Notes: generated from the sequence alone by a model not told the origin. A stretch of DNA of 64,000 bases from [Clostridium] aminophilum DSM 10710 (GCF_000711825.1 NZ_JONJ01000012.1:61530-125529), one strand, 5' to 3'. Counted from the first letter of the stretch, positions 32,235-41,526 are shown. Program-made: numbers and translations.

Positions 32235-33827
32235 TTATCCGTTCATTTTCTGAAATGCGGCTGCATTTGACCGGTAGAGTGTTTGAAAAACCCGGTAATT
32301 GCGTTCATAAACCTCTTTGTTTTCCGCATTCGGAAGATAAGTCTGCTTCACTTTGACAAGCTGTTCTGAAAGCTGTAAAACATCGGTACCTTTGATTCCG
32401 GCAGCAACGGCGAGCGCCGTTCCGATGGCGCCGACTTCCTGCGCATGATAAACGGTTTCGATGGTTCGCCCCGTGATATCTGCCAGCATCTGACAGGTGA
32501 CCGGAGACAGAGAGCCGCCTCCCACAAAACGGACCGGATCGGATGTCGTTATTTTGGCATCCTCGCGTTCCAGCATCCAGCGCAAATGGTAGCAGATTCC
32601 TTCCAGAACGGCCCGGAGCATATCTTTCTTCCCGTTTTCGATCCGGATGTTGAAAAACATTCCCGCCGCGTTGGAATCACCGAAAGGGCACCGGTTTCCG
32701 TGCATCCATGGAGTAAAGATCACACCGTTTGCCCCCGGCGGGACCTGAGCGATCTCTTCGCAGAGATATTCATAAAGGCTGGTATACCTGCTCTCCAGAT
32801 CATCCGTCACTTTGGTTTTTTTGAGATAGATTCCCACCTCATCCAAAGCAAGGTGTTTCAGTGCCCAATCGAAACATTTTCCGGCGGTTTCCAGTTCGGC
32901 ATAATAATTGAAGTACCCGCGTTTCGCTGAAAGAACGCCGGTGATCGTCGATCGGAGGTCAAATGCCTGGTGATCCATAAAGGTAGACACCCATCCGGAT
33001 GTTCCGACATAGATATGGGTTCTTCCGGGGCGGGCGGATCCGGCGCCGATACTCACAAAAGTAGTGTCTCCCCCGCCACCGAAGACCGGAATCCCGGCCA
33101 CCAGCCCCAGATCGTCGGCGGCTTTCCGGGTAAGTCCGCCAACCAGATCGGTGCTTTCAATGATTTCCGGCAGATGCTCCGGTTTTACACCGTACATTTT
33201 TACGAGTCCCTTATTCCAGCCTTCTTTTCCTTTTCTTGTATCATAAAGAAAGGTTGCAAATGCGGTATCGGCGGTTCGAATGATCCGTCCCGTACAGCGG
33301 CCTGCAAGGTACTCATTGATATCCAGCCATTTATCGGTTCTGGCGAAAACCTCCGGCTCATGCTTTTCCACCCATTTATATTTCCATACCGGATCCTTGG
33401 CACTGGTGGAAGCCGCATAATTCACGCTCAGATTTCTTATAAGTTTATATAGACTGCAGCCGAAAACCTTAATGATGCCCCTGCCCATGCAGTCTTCATA
33501 TTCCTTTATCCCCTTCTGATCCAGATAGTTCATCGGACGCCGCAGGGCATTACCATTCGCATCGACAAGGACGGTTCCCTGAATCTGTGTACAGAATGCC
33601 ATTCCGGCAATCTCTTTTGGCAGTACATCGGATTTAAGAAACAGATCCCGCGTGGTGGAACAAAGCGCTGCCCACCATTCTTCCGTATCCTGTTCGGCGC
33701 CTCCGTCTTTGGTGATATAAAGCCCGTAAGAAGCGGAAGAGCTGGCTAAAAGCTCTATCCCGGAATCGATATGAAACAAGCAGGTCTTGACACAGCTTGT
33801 GCCGAAATCATAAATGATAATATACAT
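32235..33827 (-). CDS. FGGY-family carbohydrate kinase
   Basis: A 530-residue sugar kinase of the FGGY family (xylulokinase, L-ribulokinase or glycerol kinase class). The N-terminal fold (IIIYDFGTSCVKTCLF) has the ATP-binding Asp and Gly, followed by GMAFCTQIQGTVLVD, and the C-terminal domain has VGGGSLSPVTCQMLADITGR and EVGAIGTALAVA. Length fits xylulokinase relatives. The start at ATG 33827 has AAAGGAC upstream, and the longer frame to 33920 is not family-like. It is the first gene of the partner-switching operon, an odd partner. Xylulose, an alditol or autoinducer-2 (LsrK belongs to this family) are possible substrates. Confidence 0.88.
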   Translation of the reverse strand: MYIIIYDFGTSCVKTCLFHIDSGIELLASSSASYGLYITKDGGAEQDTEEWWAALCSTTRDLFLKSDVLPKEIAGMAFCTQIQGTVLVDANGNALRRPMNYLDQKGIKEYEDCMGRGIIKVFGCSLYKLIRNLSVNYAASTSAKDPVWKYKWVEKHEPEVFARTDKWLDINEYLAGRCTGRIIRTADTAFATFLYDTRKGKEGWNKGLVKMYGVKPEHLPEIIESTDLVGGLTRKAADDLGLVAGIPVFGGGGDTTFVSIGAGSARPGRTHIYVGTSGWVSTFMDHQAFDLRSTITGVLSAKRGYFNYYAELETAGKCFDWALKHLALDEVGIYLKKTKVTDDLESRYTSLYEYLCEEIAQVPPGANGVIFTPWMHGNRCPFGDSNAAGMFFNIRIENGKKDMLRAVLEGICYHLRWMLEREDAKITTSDPVRFVGGGSLSPVTCQMLADITGRTIETVYHAQEVGAIGTALAVAAGIKGTDVLQLSEQLVKVKQTYLPNAENKEVYERNYRVFQTLYRSNAAAFQKMNG

Positions 33828-34230
33828 GCTATGCTGTCCTTTTTGAAAATGGATAACATCCCGGTTATATCCTGCTGTTACGGGACATGCCGTCTGATCC
33901 GGCAGATGCAGAACATACAATCGGAAGAAGAATACAGATCAACGGCAAATAGTGTCCCATACTGGGTGTTATGTATAACTTTATTGTACCACAAGAAAGA
34001 AGGTCATATTACATTCTTTTACAGGGGATTCGGCGGGGGATATCCGGCTGATCGGGAGCATCGGGCAGTCGGATGTCCTGCATCATTGGACGGATTCCTC
34101 GAAATTTCCATGACATAACAAGAGAAAAAAGATATAAATAATAGATTATAACAGTGATACGAAATTATGAATATAAGGAATCGAAACAGAGGAAAACGAG
34201 AAAAATATTCATTAGACTTTCTAAATCATA

Positions 34231-34253
34231 CTTGTATAATTTGATTATACAAG
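34231..34253 (+). promoter_or_regulatory. Palindromic operator overlapping a -10 element
   Basis: CTTGTATAAT and ATTATACAAG form perfect 10-base arms around TTG. The left arm holds TATAAT (34235-34240), so a regulator bound here would cover the -10 box of the hydroxyacid dehydrogenase promoter. The same half-site recurs twice at 35366-35386. The GntR gene at 40252 is the likely binder. The rest of the 473-base gap (33828-34300) is AT-rich and holds no gene. Confidence 0.7.
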
Positions 34254-34300
34254 TTAAAAGAATAATTCGTCATGCAATTTGCTCGAGAGGAGGTTCAGTT

Positions 34301-35272
34301 GTGCTGATATGGATCATTGACGAGGAGTGGAAGGATTACGACATGGAACGGGAATACCTTGAGAAAGTGTATCCGGGCGTCGAAATCCGATGTTCCTCCT
34401 ACGACTATGAAGAGGATCTGACGGAGTTCGGATACCGGGCGGACGGGATTCTGGCACAGGTTTATGCGCCGATTCCGAAGGCGACCATCGATCGGCTGGA
34501 GTGCTGCAAAGGGATTGCGGTATACGGCGGAGGATATGAGCGCGTGGACACAAAAGCTGCGCGGGAAAAGGGAATCGGCGTGACCAACATCAGCGGTTAC
34601 TGCGCGCCGGATCTGGCGGACTATGTCGTCGCAGCCATGTATTTTGCCAATAAGAACATTGCCGGTTTCAGTCAGAATGTTCTGGAAGGCGCAAAGAGAA
34701 ACCGCTGGGGAATGATGGCAGTGGACCGGATTCCGCATCGGCTGTGTGATGAGATTCTCGGTATCTACGGTTTCGGAGTGATTGGAAAAGAAGTGGCAAA
34801 GCATGCTCAGGCCGTCGGAATGACGGTGATCGCCTGTGATGATTTTGTTTCCGGGGATCAGATGAATGAGTACGGAGTGAGAAAAGTATCCTGTGAGGAA
34901 CTGTTCGAGACATCGGATTACATCAGCATTAACCTGAAGGGATGCCCCGAAAATGAGTATAAGGTTTCCTCACGCGAACTGAGCCGTATGAAGGAGACCG
35001 CGTGGCTGATCAATACCTCCCGCGGACTTGTGATCCATGAGGACGATCTGATCGCCGCAGTGAAAGAAAAGCGAATTGCAGGAGCGATTCTCGATGTAAT
35101 CCGTCAGGAGCCGCCGACCGGTGACGAGAAGATTCTGGACTGTCCGGGGATCTATGTGACACCGCATGTATCCTATGCATCGGTGGAATCGTTCCGTGCG
35201 CTGAAAGAATTTGCGCTCTTCAATCTGACGGCGATGCTGGACGGAAAAACGCCGAGAGATCTGGTCAATTAG
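34301..35272 (+). CDS. D-isomer-specific 2-hydroxyacid dehydrogenase
   Basis: A 323-residue NAD(P)-dependent dehydrogenase of the D-2-hydroxyacid (SerA/GhrB) family. The nucleotide fold reads ILGIYGFGVIGKEVAKHAQ, followed by LINTSRGLVIHEDDLIAAV (catalytic Arg/Glu region) and PHVSYAS (catalytic His). GAGAGGAGG 8 bases upstream marks GTG 34301 as start, and the longer ORF includes only AT-rich non-conserved codons. It precedes the aconitase-X and TRAP genes and shares their operator half-site, so it probably reduces or oxidises the keto acid produced in the same pathway. Confidence 0.88.
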   Translation: MLIWIIDEEWKDYDMEREYLEKVYPGVEIRCSSYDYEEDLTEFGYRADGILAQVYAPIPKATIDRLECCKGIAVYGGGYERVDTKAAREKGIGVTNISGYCAPDLADYVVAAMYFANKNIAGFSQNVLEGAKRNRWGMMAVDRIPHRLCDEILGIYGFGVIGKEVAKHAQAVGMTVIACDDFVSGDQMNEYGVRKVSCEELFETSDYISINLKGCPENEYKVSSRELSRMKETAWLINTSRGLVIHEDDLIAAVKEKRIAGAILDVIRQEPPTGDEKILDCPGIYVTPHVSYASVESFRALKEFALFNLTAMLDGKTPRDLVN

Positions 35273-35305
35273 AAATAGAAGAACCAAACAGAAATGAAAC
35301 ATGGA

Positions 35306-35386
35306 ATAAATGCCAATGGCGGCAGAACAGGAAGTCATTCGGCATTTATATTTTTTTAGAACAGAATTATACAAGTATTATACAAG
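35306..35386 (+). promoter_or_regulatory. Terminator-like hairpin and two direct operator half-sites
   Basis: ATAAATGCC and GGCATTTAT pair before TTTTTTTA (35306-35357), which looks like a terminator after the dehydrogenase gene. Then ATTATACAAG occurs twice (35366-35375 and 35377-35386), exactly one helical turn apart, just before the aconitase X gene. It suggests a second regulated promoter. Confidence 0.65.
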
Positions 35387-35409
35387 TCAAGAAGGGAGAG
35401 GATATCAGC

Positions 35410-36621
35410 ATGATTCTCACAAAAGAACAGCAGGATATGCTGGACGGAAAGTACGGTGAGGGAACCGCATACGCGATGAAGATTCAGGTGGCGATCGGCG
35501 AATGTTTTGACGCAGAGCGGATGGTTCCGATCACGAGAGCGCACGTTGCACTGTCCAATCAGGAGGCGGATCTGTGGTTTTGCGAAAAACTGGTGCATGC
35601 AGGAGCAAAGTGCCGGATTGCGCCGACGGTAAACCCGGGATTCTGCTATGACTTTTTCACATCACATAAGATGGTGGACGAGAAATTTGCGGATCTGATG
35701 CACCGGACCAATGAAGCGTACAAGGCGATCGGAGCGCAGCTGACGTACAACTGCACGCCGTATATTGATACGAACGTTCCGATGTTCGGTGAGACCGTCG
35801 CCTTTTCTGAGTCCAGCGCAACGCCGTATGTTAACTCGGTCTGGGGCGCGCGGTCGAACCGGGAAGGCGCGAACAGTGCGCTGTGTGCGGCAGTGACCGG
35901 TTATGTTCCGGAATACGGTCTTCTTCTTGAGGAGAACCGGAAAGGCGACATTCTGGTTCACGTGGAGGCGGACATCAAAAATGACTATGACTACCACATT
36001 CTCGGTATGCTCGGGAAAAAGATCGGAGAGGGAATTCCGGTATTTGAAGGACTTCCGAGAGAGACGATCACGAAAGAGGGACTTCGAAACCTCGGCGCGG
36101 AGCTGAATACATCCGGAGCCTACGCGATGTATCACATCCCGGGATTTACGCCGGAGGCACCGACACTGGAAGCCGCATTCGGCGGAAATAAGCCGAAGCG
36201 GGAGGTGACATTGACCAACCGGGATATGGAGGAGATTCTGGAAGAGATCTCCGTATCCGGAAACCGGCCGATCGACTTTGTCATGTTCGGATGTCCGCAT
36301 TTCACACTCAGCGAAGTCCAGCATATCGCGGAAAAGGTCAGGGGAAAGAAACTGAAAAAGGAAATGTGGATTCTGACCTCCAGTCTGGTCAAGGAGATGG
36401 CGGTCCGCATGGGACTCGATGAGATCATCGAAAATGCGGGAGGAACGATCGTGCCGGATACCTGCCCGGATCAGCCGTGTTGGGGACATCTGAGAGGAAA
36501 GATCGGAATTACCGAGTCGCCGAAATGCGCGTACTATCCGCAGCGCCGCGGAATCCATTTTGTCATTCGTGATCTGGATACATGTATTGAGGCCGGACTG
36601 ACCGGGGAGGTAAAGGGATGA
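35410..36621 (+). CDS. Aconitase X catalytic (large) subunit
   Basis: A 403-residue AcnX catalytic-domain protein (formerly DUF521): ILTKEQQDMLDGKYGEGTAYAMKI at the start, ETVAFSESSATPYVNSVWGARSNREG in the middle, and the C-terminal VPDTCPDQPCW with cysteines for the iron-sulfur cluster. Characterised relatives dehydrate cis-3-hydroxy-L-proline in bacteria or mevalonate 5-phosphate in archaea. GGGAGAG precedes ATG 35410. The small subunit overlaps by 4 bases (ATGA), so the two make a complex. The proline-type reductase expected for hydroxyproline use is missing, so another hydroxy acid is possible. Confidence 0.88.
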   Translation: MILTKEQQDMLDGKYGEGTAYAMKIQVAIGECFDAERMVPITRAHVALSNQEADLWFCEKLVHAGAKCRIAPTVNPGFCYDFFTSHKMVDEKFADLMHRTNEAYKAIGAQLTYNCTPYIDTNVPMFGETVAFSESSATPYVNSVWGARSNREGANSALCAAVTGYVPEYGLLLEENRKGDILVHVEADIKNDYDYHILGMLGKKIGEGIPVFEGLPRETITKEGLRNLGAELNTSGAYAMYHIPGFTPEAPTLEAAFGGNKPKREVTLTNRDMEEILEEISVSGNRPIDFVMFGCPHFTLSEVQHIAEKVRGKKLKKEMWILTSSLVKEMAVRMGLDEIIENAGGTIVPDTCPDQPCWGHLRGKIGITESPKCAYYPQRRGIHFVIRDLDTCIEAGLTGEVKG

Positions 36622-37019
36622 AGCAGTATAAATGTCACAAGATTTCCGAAGGCTGTGCGGAGGCGCAGGTGATTGTCTCGAAGGATCACATCATGTTTTA
36701 CCTGATGAATCCGGAGACGGGGGAAGTGATTGAGAAAGCACATGATCTGGAAGGAAGATCCGTCGCAAAAAAGATTCTGGTATTCCCGGGCGGAAAGGGA
36801 AGTTCCGTGGTGCAGGCAGACGGACTCTATCAGTTGAATATGCATGAAAATATGCCGGCGGCGATGATCATTCAATATCCGGAGACGGTGCTGGTTTCGA
36901 GTGCGATCATCATGGAGGTGCCGATGGTGGACAAGGTTGATCCGGCCTTTTACGAGGAAGTCAAAGACGGAGACACGGTGAAGGTGGACGCGACCAACGG
37001 ATTGATTGAGATTCTGTGA
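36618..37019 (+). CDS. Aconitase X small (swivel) subunit
   Basis: A 133-residue protein of the DUF126 family, the swivel domain of aconitase X: VFPGGKGSSVV holds the conserved Ser that contacts the substrate, and AAMIIQYPETVLVSSAII follows. Length is normal for a split enzyme. It overlaps the large subunit by the ATGA junction and precedes the TRAP transporter genes. Confidence 0.9.
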   Translation: MKQYKCHKISEGCAEAQVIVSKDHIMFYLMNPETGEVIEKAHDLEGRSVAKKILVFPGGKGSSVVQADGLYQLNMHENMPAAMIIQYPETVLVSSAIIMEVPMVDKVDPAFYEEVKDGDTVKVDATNGLIEIL

Positions 37020-37099
37020 CCGGAACATACTTGAGGGAAGGCATTTGCTTTTTCATAAATGTGAATCATTCAAACAGAAAGGAAAAGGAGAGAGGGCTT

Positions 37100-38197
37100 A
37101 TGAAGAAAACAATCGCAATGGGAATGGCAGTATTGACAGCGCTGACGCTGGGCGCGTGCGGCGGAAGAAACTCCGGCAATGCTCCGGCGGAAACCGCGGC
37201 CAAAGCCGCCGGTGAGAGTACCGGTGCCGCAGCGTCGGAATCCACAGCAGCCGCGGCGGATCCGAGCGGAGCGGGATCTGTGGTAACCATCAAGCTCGGC
37301 CATGTCGAGGCGGAAGACCGGTCGACGCATCAGGCACTTTTGGAGTGTTTCAAGAAAGATGTGGAAGAGAAATCGAACGGGCAGATTCAGGTCGATATCC
37401 ATCCGAACGGCGCGCTCGGCGGCGATACGGAGCTGACAGAGTCCGTCGCCATGGGAACGCTGGAAGCGGCGCTTCCGTCCACATCCGTTCTGGTAACATA
37501 CTCGGATGATTTCGGCATCATGGATATTCCGTGGCTTTTCCATGATTCTCAGGCGGCGTTCGATGCAATGGACGGAGATATGGGCGTCTATTTCAACCAG
37601 AAACTGGATGAAGTCGGAATCAAGTGTCTCGGCTATTCCTACAACGGCCTTCGAAGCATGACCAACAGTGCCCGCCCGATCGCAAGTCCGGAAGATCTGA
37701 AGGGATTAAAGATGCGCGTCATGGAGAACCAGGTCTACATTGATTTCTTCAATACACTCGGAGCCAGCGCGACACCGATGAGCTTCAACGAGCTGTACAC
37801 AGGCCTTCAGCAGCACACGGTTGACGGACAGGAGAACCCGCCGTCACTGATCTATGCCAGCAAGTTCCAGGAAGTACAGAAGTATCTCAGCCTGACCGAG
37901 CATACACACAACTTCCTCGCTTTCATTTTTAACAAGAAGTTCTATGACGGTCTGACCGCCGATCAGCAGAAAATTCTCTCGGATGCGGCGCAGCATTTTG
38001 TCACCGAGCAGAGGAAGATGGAACTTGCGGATACACAGACCTTTGTGGATAAGCTGAAGAGCGAGGGCGTGGAGGTCAATGCGCTCACCGGAGAGCAGAA
38101 GGATGCCTTTAAGAAGGCGCTGGAGCCGATGTATACCAAGTACCGCGAGGTATTCGGCAAAGATCTGTTCGAGATGGCGGAAAAATACAACAAATAA
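37100..38197 (+). CDS. dctP: TRAP transporter substrate-binding protein DctP (lipoprotein)
   Basis: A 365-residue solute-binding protein of the TRAP DctP class, with a lipoprotein signal (MAVLTALTLGACGG, Cys near residue 19) and an Ala-rich linker of about 40 residues. The DctP fold includes KLGHVEAEDRSTHQALLECF, DLKGLKMRVMENQVY (conserved Arg for the carboxylate) and HTVDGQENPPSLI. It delivers a carboxylate to DctQM. The start at ATG 37100 has AAAAGGAGAG; the longer frame overlaps the upstream gene end. It probably binds the substrate of the AcnX enzyme. Confidence 0.9.
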   Translation: MKKTIAMGMAVLTALTLGACGGRNSGNAPAETAAKAAGESTGAAASESTAAAADPSGAGSVVTIKLGHVEAEDRSTHQALLECFKKDVEEKSNGQIQVDIHPNGALGGDTELTESVAMGTLEAALPSTSVLVTYSDDFGIMDIPWLFHDSQAAFDAMDGDMGVYFNQKLDEVGIKCLGYSYNGLRSMTNSARPIASPEDLKGLKMRVMENQVYIDFFNTLGASATPMSFNELYTGLQQHTVDGQENPPSLIYASKFQEVQKYLSLTEHTHNFLAFIFNKKFYDGLTADQQKILSDAAQHFVTEQRKMELADTQTFVDKLKSEGVEVNALTGEQKDAFKKALEPMYTKYREVFGKDLFEMAEKYNK

Positions 38198-38236
38198 GAT
38201 GTTAAATGCTGCGTGGCAGGAAACAGGGGGATATCG

Positions 38237-38761
38237 ATGGATAGGAAGAATGGACTTGCCCGGATTACCGGCCTGTATGATCATCTCGAAGAATATGTTC
38301 TGGTGGGGAGTCTGGTGCTGAACGTCGTGCTCGTGTTTGCTCAGGTTATCATGAGGACGGTTTTTCGGAATTCACTGACCTGGTCGGAGGAGCTTTCCCG
38401 GTATATTTATATCTGGGAGATCTGGCTCGGCGCCAGCATTGCATTGAGAGAAAAACAACATATCCGTGTGGAAATGGCACTCGGTTTTCTGAAAACCGAG
38501 CGGGCGAAAGCGGTGCTTACGGCTCTGGCGGACATCATCTGGTTTCTGTTCAATGTATATATGATATGGAACGGATATGAGCTTTTAGAATCCATGGCCG
38601 GAAGAAAGGCGGTCTCTTCGGGAATGCATATCCCGATGGTTCTGATCTACGTTGCAATTCCGACTGCGTCGTTCCTCACGGCGCTTCGGCTTCTGGGCTG
38701 TCTCAGAGATGATTTTCGAACCGTGATTTCCGGAAAACGCGACGGAGGTGAGAGTGCATGA
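38237..38761 (+). CDS. dctQ: TRAP transporter small permease DctQ
   Basis: A 174-residue membrane protein with four helices and the usual DctQ middle (TWSEELSRYIYIWEIWLGASIALREKQHI). It forms the small membrane subunit. ATG 38237 follows AGGGGGAT; the longer frame is unlikely. It overlaps the DctM start (ATGA), so coupling is clear. Confidence 0.9.
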   Translation: MDRKNGLARITGLYDHLEEYVLVGSLVLNVVLVFAQVIMRTVFRNSLTWSEELSRYIYIWEIWLGASIALREKQHIRVEMALGFLKTERAKAVLTALADIIWFLFNVYMIWNGYELLESMAGRKAVSSGMHIPMVLIYVAIPTASFLTALRLLGCLRDDFRTVISGKRDGGESA

Positions 38762-40029
38762 GTGCTGCTGTTTTATTTGGAAGTTTTGTAGTTCTGCTGA
38801 TGCTGACAGTCCCGATCGGGTATGCCATCGGTATCTCGAGCCTGATTGCGATCTACTATTTTTCCGATATCCCGCTGATGATTATCGCGCAGAAATGCAT
38901 CACCGGTGTGGATTCCTTCCCGCTTCTGGCGATTCCGTTCTTCATGCTCGCCGGAAATCTGATGAGTTCCGGCGGCATCGCAAAGCGGCTGGTAAACTTT
39001 TTCGATGCGCTGATCGGTCATGTGACCGGCGGACTCGGGATGGTTACCATCGTGGTCTGCATGTTTTTCGCCGCCATCTCCGGCTCGGCGGTGGCGACGG
39101 TATCGGCGGTCGGGGCGTTTATGATTCCGCAGATGGTCGCACACGGCTACAACAAGGCATTCTGCGCGGCGCTGACTGCCGCAGCCGGAACCATCGGCGT
39201 CATCATCCCGCCGTCCATTCCGTTTGTTATCTATGGCGTTGTATCCGGCACGTCGATCACCGATATGTTTACCGCCGGTTTTCTTCCGGGCATTCTGATG
39301 GGAGCCGCTCTCATGATCGTATGTTATCTCGTATCCAAAAAGAACGGATACCGGGGAAAAGAACACGCGTCTTCCCCGAAAGAGATCTGGGCGGCATTCC
39401 GGGAAGCGGTCTGGGCGATTCTCTCGCCGGTCATCATTCTCGGCGGAATCTATTCCGGTTTCTTTACGCCGACGGAGGCGGCCGTTGTCTCGGTGGTTTA
39501 TTCCTTTGTGGTCGGCGTATTTGTCTACCGGGAACTGGATGTGAAGGGCGCGTACCGGTCCTTCCGTGATGCGATCGTGGTCAATGGAGCAACGACATTT
39601 ATGGTCGGATTTTCCACCGTATTTGCGGCATTTCTGACCATGGCGCAGATCCCGAGGATGATTGCGGATGCGATTCTCGGTTTTACCAGCAACGGAATTT
39701 TGATTCTGCTCATCATCAATCTGCTGCTCATTATTGTCGGAATGTTCATTGACAATATTCCGGCGACGATCATTCTGACGCCGATTCTGCTTCCGATCTG
39801 TCAGGGCGTCGGAATGCATCCGGTGACATTCGGCATCATGCTGACCATGAATCTGGCGATCGGTTTCTGCAGTCCGCCGTACGGCATCAATCTGTTTGTC
39901 GCCACGGCCATCTCGGACGTGCCGCTGGAGGCGATCGTAAAGCAGATCGCAAAGCCGCTGATGGCATTGATTCTGGTTCTGCTGGCCGTGACTTATGTGC
40001 CGTTCCTGACGACGATGTTTATCCAGTGA
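38758..40029 (+). CDS. dctM: TRAP transporter large permease DctM
   Basis: A 423-residue membrane channel of the DctM family, about 11-12 helices. Typical motifs: SFPLLAIPFFMLAGNLM, AISGSAVATVSAVGAFMIP, and GIITPP-like GVIIPPSIPFVIYG, then FFTPTEAAVVSVVYS and DNIPATIILTPILLP. It is driven by sodium. A terminator follows at 40171, closing the operon that starts at 34301. Confidence 0.93.
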   Translation: MSAAVLFGSFVVLLMLTVPIGYAIGISSLIAIYYFSDIPLMIIAQKCITGVDSFPLLAIPFFMLAGNLMSSGGIAKRLVNFFDALIGHVTGGLGMVTIVVCMFFAAISGSAVATVSAVGAFMIPQMVAHGYNKAFCAALTAAAGTIGVIIPPSIPFVIYGVVSGTSITDMFTAGFLPGILMGAALMIVCYLVSKKNGYRGKEHASSPKEIWAAFREAVWAILSPVIILGGIYSGFFTPTEAAVVSVVYSFVVGVFVYRELDVKGAYRSFRDAIVVNGATTFMVGFSTVFAAFLTMAQIPRMIADAILGFTSNGILILLIINLLLIIVGMFIDNIPATIILTPILLPICQGVGMHPVTFGIMLTMNLAIGFCSPPYGINLFVATAISDVPLEAIVKQIAKPLMALILVLLAVTYVPFLTTMFIQ

Positions 40030-40170
40030 ACGGGAAAAAAGGAAGAAAGCATGTCACCGAACATGACAGATGTGTCAAGTCTGTCGAGGAGAATGTCTTA
40101 TTATCATGACAGCTGCCGGATATTCATGGAAGTATGGATTAAGGCCTTTTGAACGCGGAAATTATAACGT

Positions 40171-40205
40171 ATGGCGTCTGTTGATATGGACAGGCGCCAT
40201 TTTCA
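40171..40205 (+). terminator. Terminator of the AcnX/TRAP operon
   Basis: ATGGCGTCTGT pairs with ACAGGCGCCAT (one G-U) and is followed by TTTTCATTATT. Confidence 0.85.
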
Positions 40206-40251
40206 TTATTATAATTTTTTTTAGACTTCGAGATTAAGGAGAGAATGTTTT

Positions 40252-40926
40252 ATGCAAAACAGACCGTTCGTTCAGAAGAAAAAAGAGAGCATGGTTGATC
40301 TGGCATATGCGGGGATCCGGAATCTGATTCTGACCGAAGAGATCCGGCCGGGTTCACTTCTCAGCGAAAATCAGCTGGCGGAGTACCTTCACATGAGCCG
40401 GACGCCGGTCCGCGAAGCAATCCGGAGACTTCAGGCGGAGGGACTTCTGGAGTCGATCAAGGGAGCGGGAACATTTTTAAAGCCGATCTCGGCAAAGGAT
40501 GTCCGGGATGTCTATCAGATCCGCATTTTGCTGGAACTGGCCGCGTGTGAGACGGCGATCGTAAAGATTACGGATGCGGAGATTGAGGAAGAACGGAAAC
40601 TCCTGAAGAATCTGTTAAAAAGGCATGCAGCGGGAGAAGAGATCGACCGGATGGAATTCAGCCGTCTGGACGGAAATATCCACGACATGATCATTAACAA
40701 ATCGGACAACTCCTACATCAAATCGCTGGTGAAGCAGATTTATTTCAATGTGGACCGGTTCCGTATCATTTCCTTTAAGGTATCGCTGAATCTGGTGGCG
40801 AGCACGGAGCAGCACCTGGATCTTCTGGACTGCATTCAGGAGAGAAATCTTGAGAAGCTGAAGGAACATCTGAAAAAGCATCTGGAGTGGTCGCTGAAGC
40901 TTCTGCTGGACAATATGGAACTGTGA
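40252..40926 (+). CDS. GntR-family regulator (FCD/FadR subgroup)
   Basis: A 224-residue regulator: winged helix (about 10-75, NQLAEYLHMSRTPVREAIRRLQAEGLL) and an FCD domain with metal/ligand residues in DGNIHDMII and STEQHLDLLD and the His of LKKHLEWS. FCD proteins often respond to carboxylates such as gluconate, lactate or pyruvate. Its place after the TRAP/AcnX operon and the TTGTATAAT-type palindromes upstream of that operon point to it as the local regulator. Confidence 0.9.
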   Translation: MQNRPFVQKKKESMVDLAYAGIRNLILTEEIRPGSLLSENQLAEYLHMSRTPVREAIRRLQAEGLLESIKGAGTFLKPISAKDVRDVYQIRILLELAACETAIVKITDAEIEEERKLLKNLLKRHAAGEEIDRMEFSRLDGNIHDMIINKSDNSYIKSLVKQIYFNVDRFRIISFKVSLNLVASTEQHLDLLDCIQERNLEKLKEHLKKHLEWSLKLLLDNMEL

Positions 40927-40971
40927 AATAATGCAGTGAGAGCGGAAAGGCAAAGAAAGGCAGCATAAAGA

Positions 40972-41526
40972 ATGAATATCAGGGAAGAGAGCCGCAATGC
41001 GGTCAGGGAAATACTGGAAAAGGCCCATCTCCGCGCCGGGGATCTGTTTGTCGTCGGATGTTCGTCCAGTGAAGTGATGGGCGATGCGATCGGAACGAAT
41101 ACCAGCACGGAGATTGCGGATGAATTGTATGCCGGAATTCAGGAAGCACTGAAGGAAAACGGTGTCTTTCTTGCAGCACAGTGCTGTGAACACCTGAACC
41201 GCGCACTGGTTGTGGAGCGGGCAGCGATGGAAAAATATGATCTGGTACAGGTCAATGCGATCCCGCAGCCGAACCACGCAGGCGGTGCGTTTGCAACGGT
41301 TGCATACCGGCGGATGGAAGATCCGGTGGTGGTCGAAGATCTGAAAGCAAAAGCGGAGGCCGGCATCGACATCGGAGGAACCCTGATCGGGATGCATATT
41401 AAACCGGTGGTGGTTCCTCTTCGGATCTCGGTGGACCGGATCGGTGAGGCAAGGATCATCTGTGCAAGGAGAAGACCGAAATACGTGGGCGGAGCGAGAG
41501 CTGTGTATGATGAAACGTTGATGTGA
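40972..41526 (+). CDS. UPF0340 family protein (YwlG-like)
   Basis: A 184-residue protein of the UPF0340/TIGR01440 family of unknown function: REILEKAHLRAGDLFVVGCSSSEVMG, CCEHLNRALVVERAAME, NAIPQPNHAGGAFATVAYR and GIDIGGTLIGMHIKPV are very characteristic. It is cytoplasmic. Its weak ribosome site and position 45 bases after the GntR gene suggest that it is part of that transcript; a functional link is not known. Confidence 0.9.
   Translation: MNIREESRNAVREILEKAHLRAGDLFVVGCSSSEVMGDAIGTNTSTEIADELYAGIQEALKENGVFLAAQCCEHLNRALVVERAAMEKYDLVQVNAIPQPNHAGGAFATVAYRRMEDPVVVEDLKAKAEAGIDIGGTLIGMHIKPVVVPLRISVDRIGEARIICARRRPKYVGGARAVYDETLM

Noticed and set aside
38773..39819. 348-codon minus-strand frame over dctM
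   Set aside because: Asp/Arg/His-rich antisense translation of a membrane protein gene.
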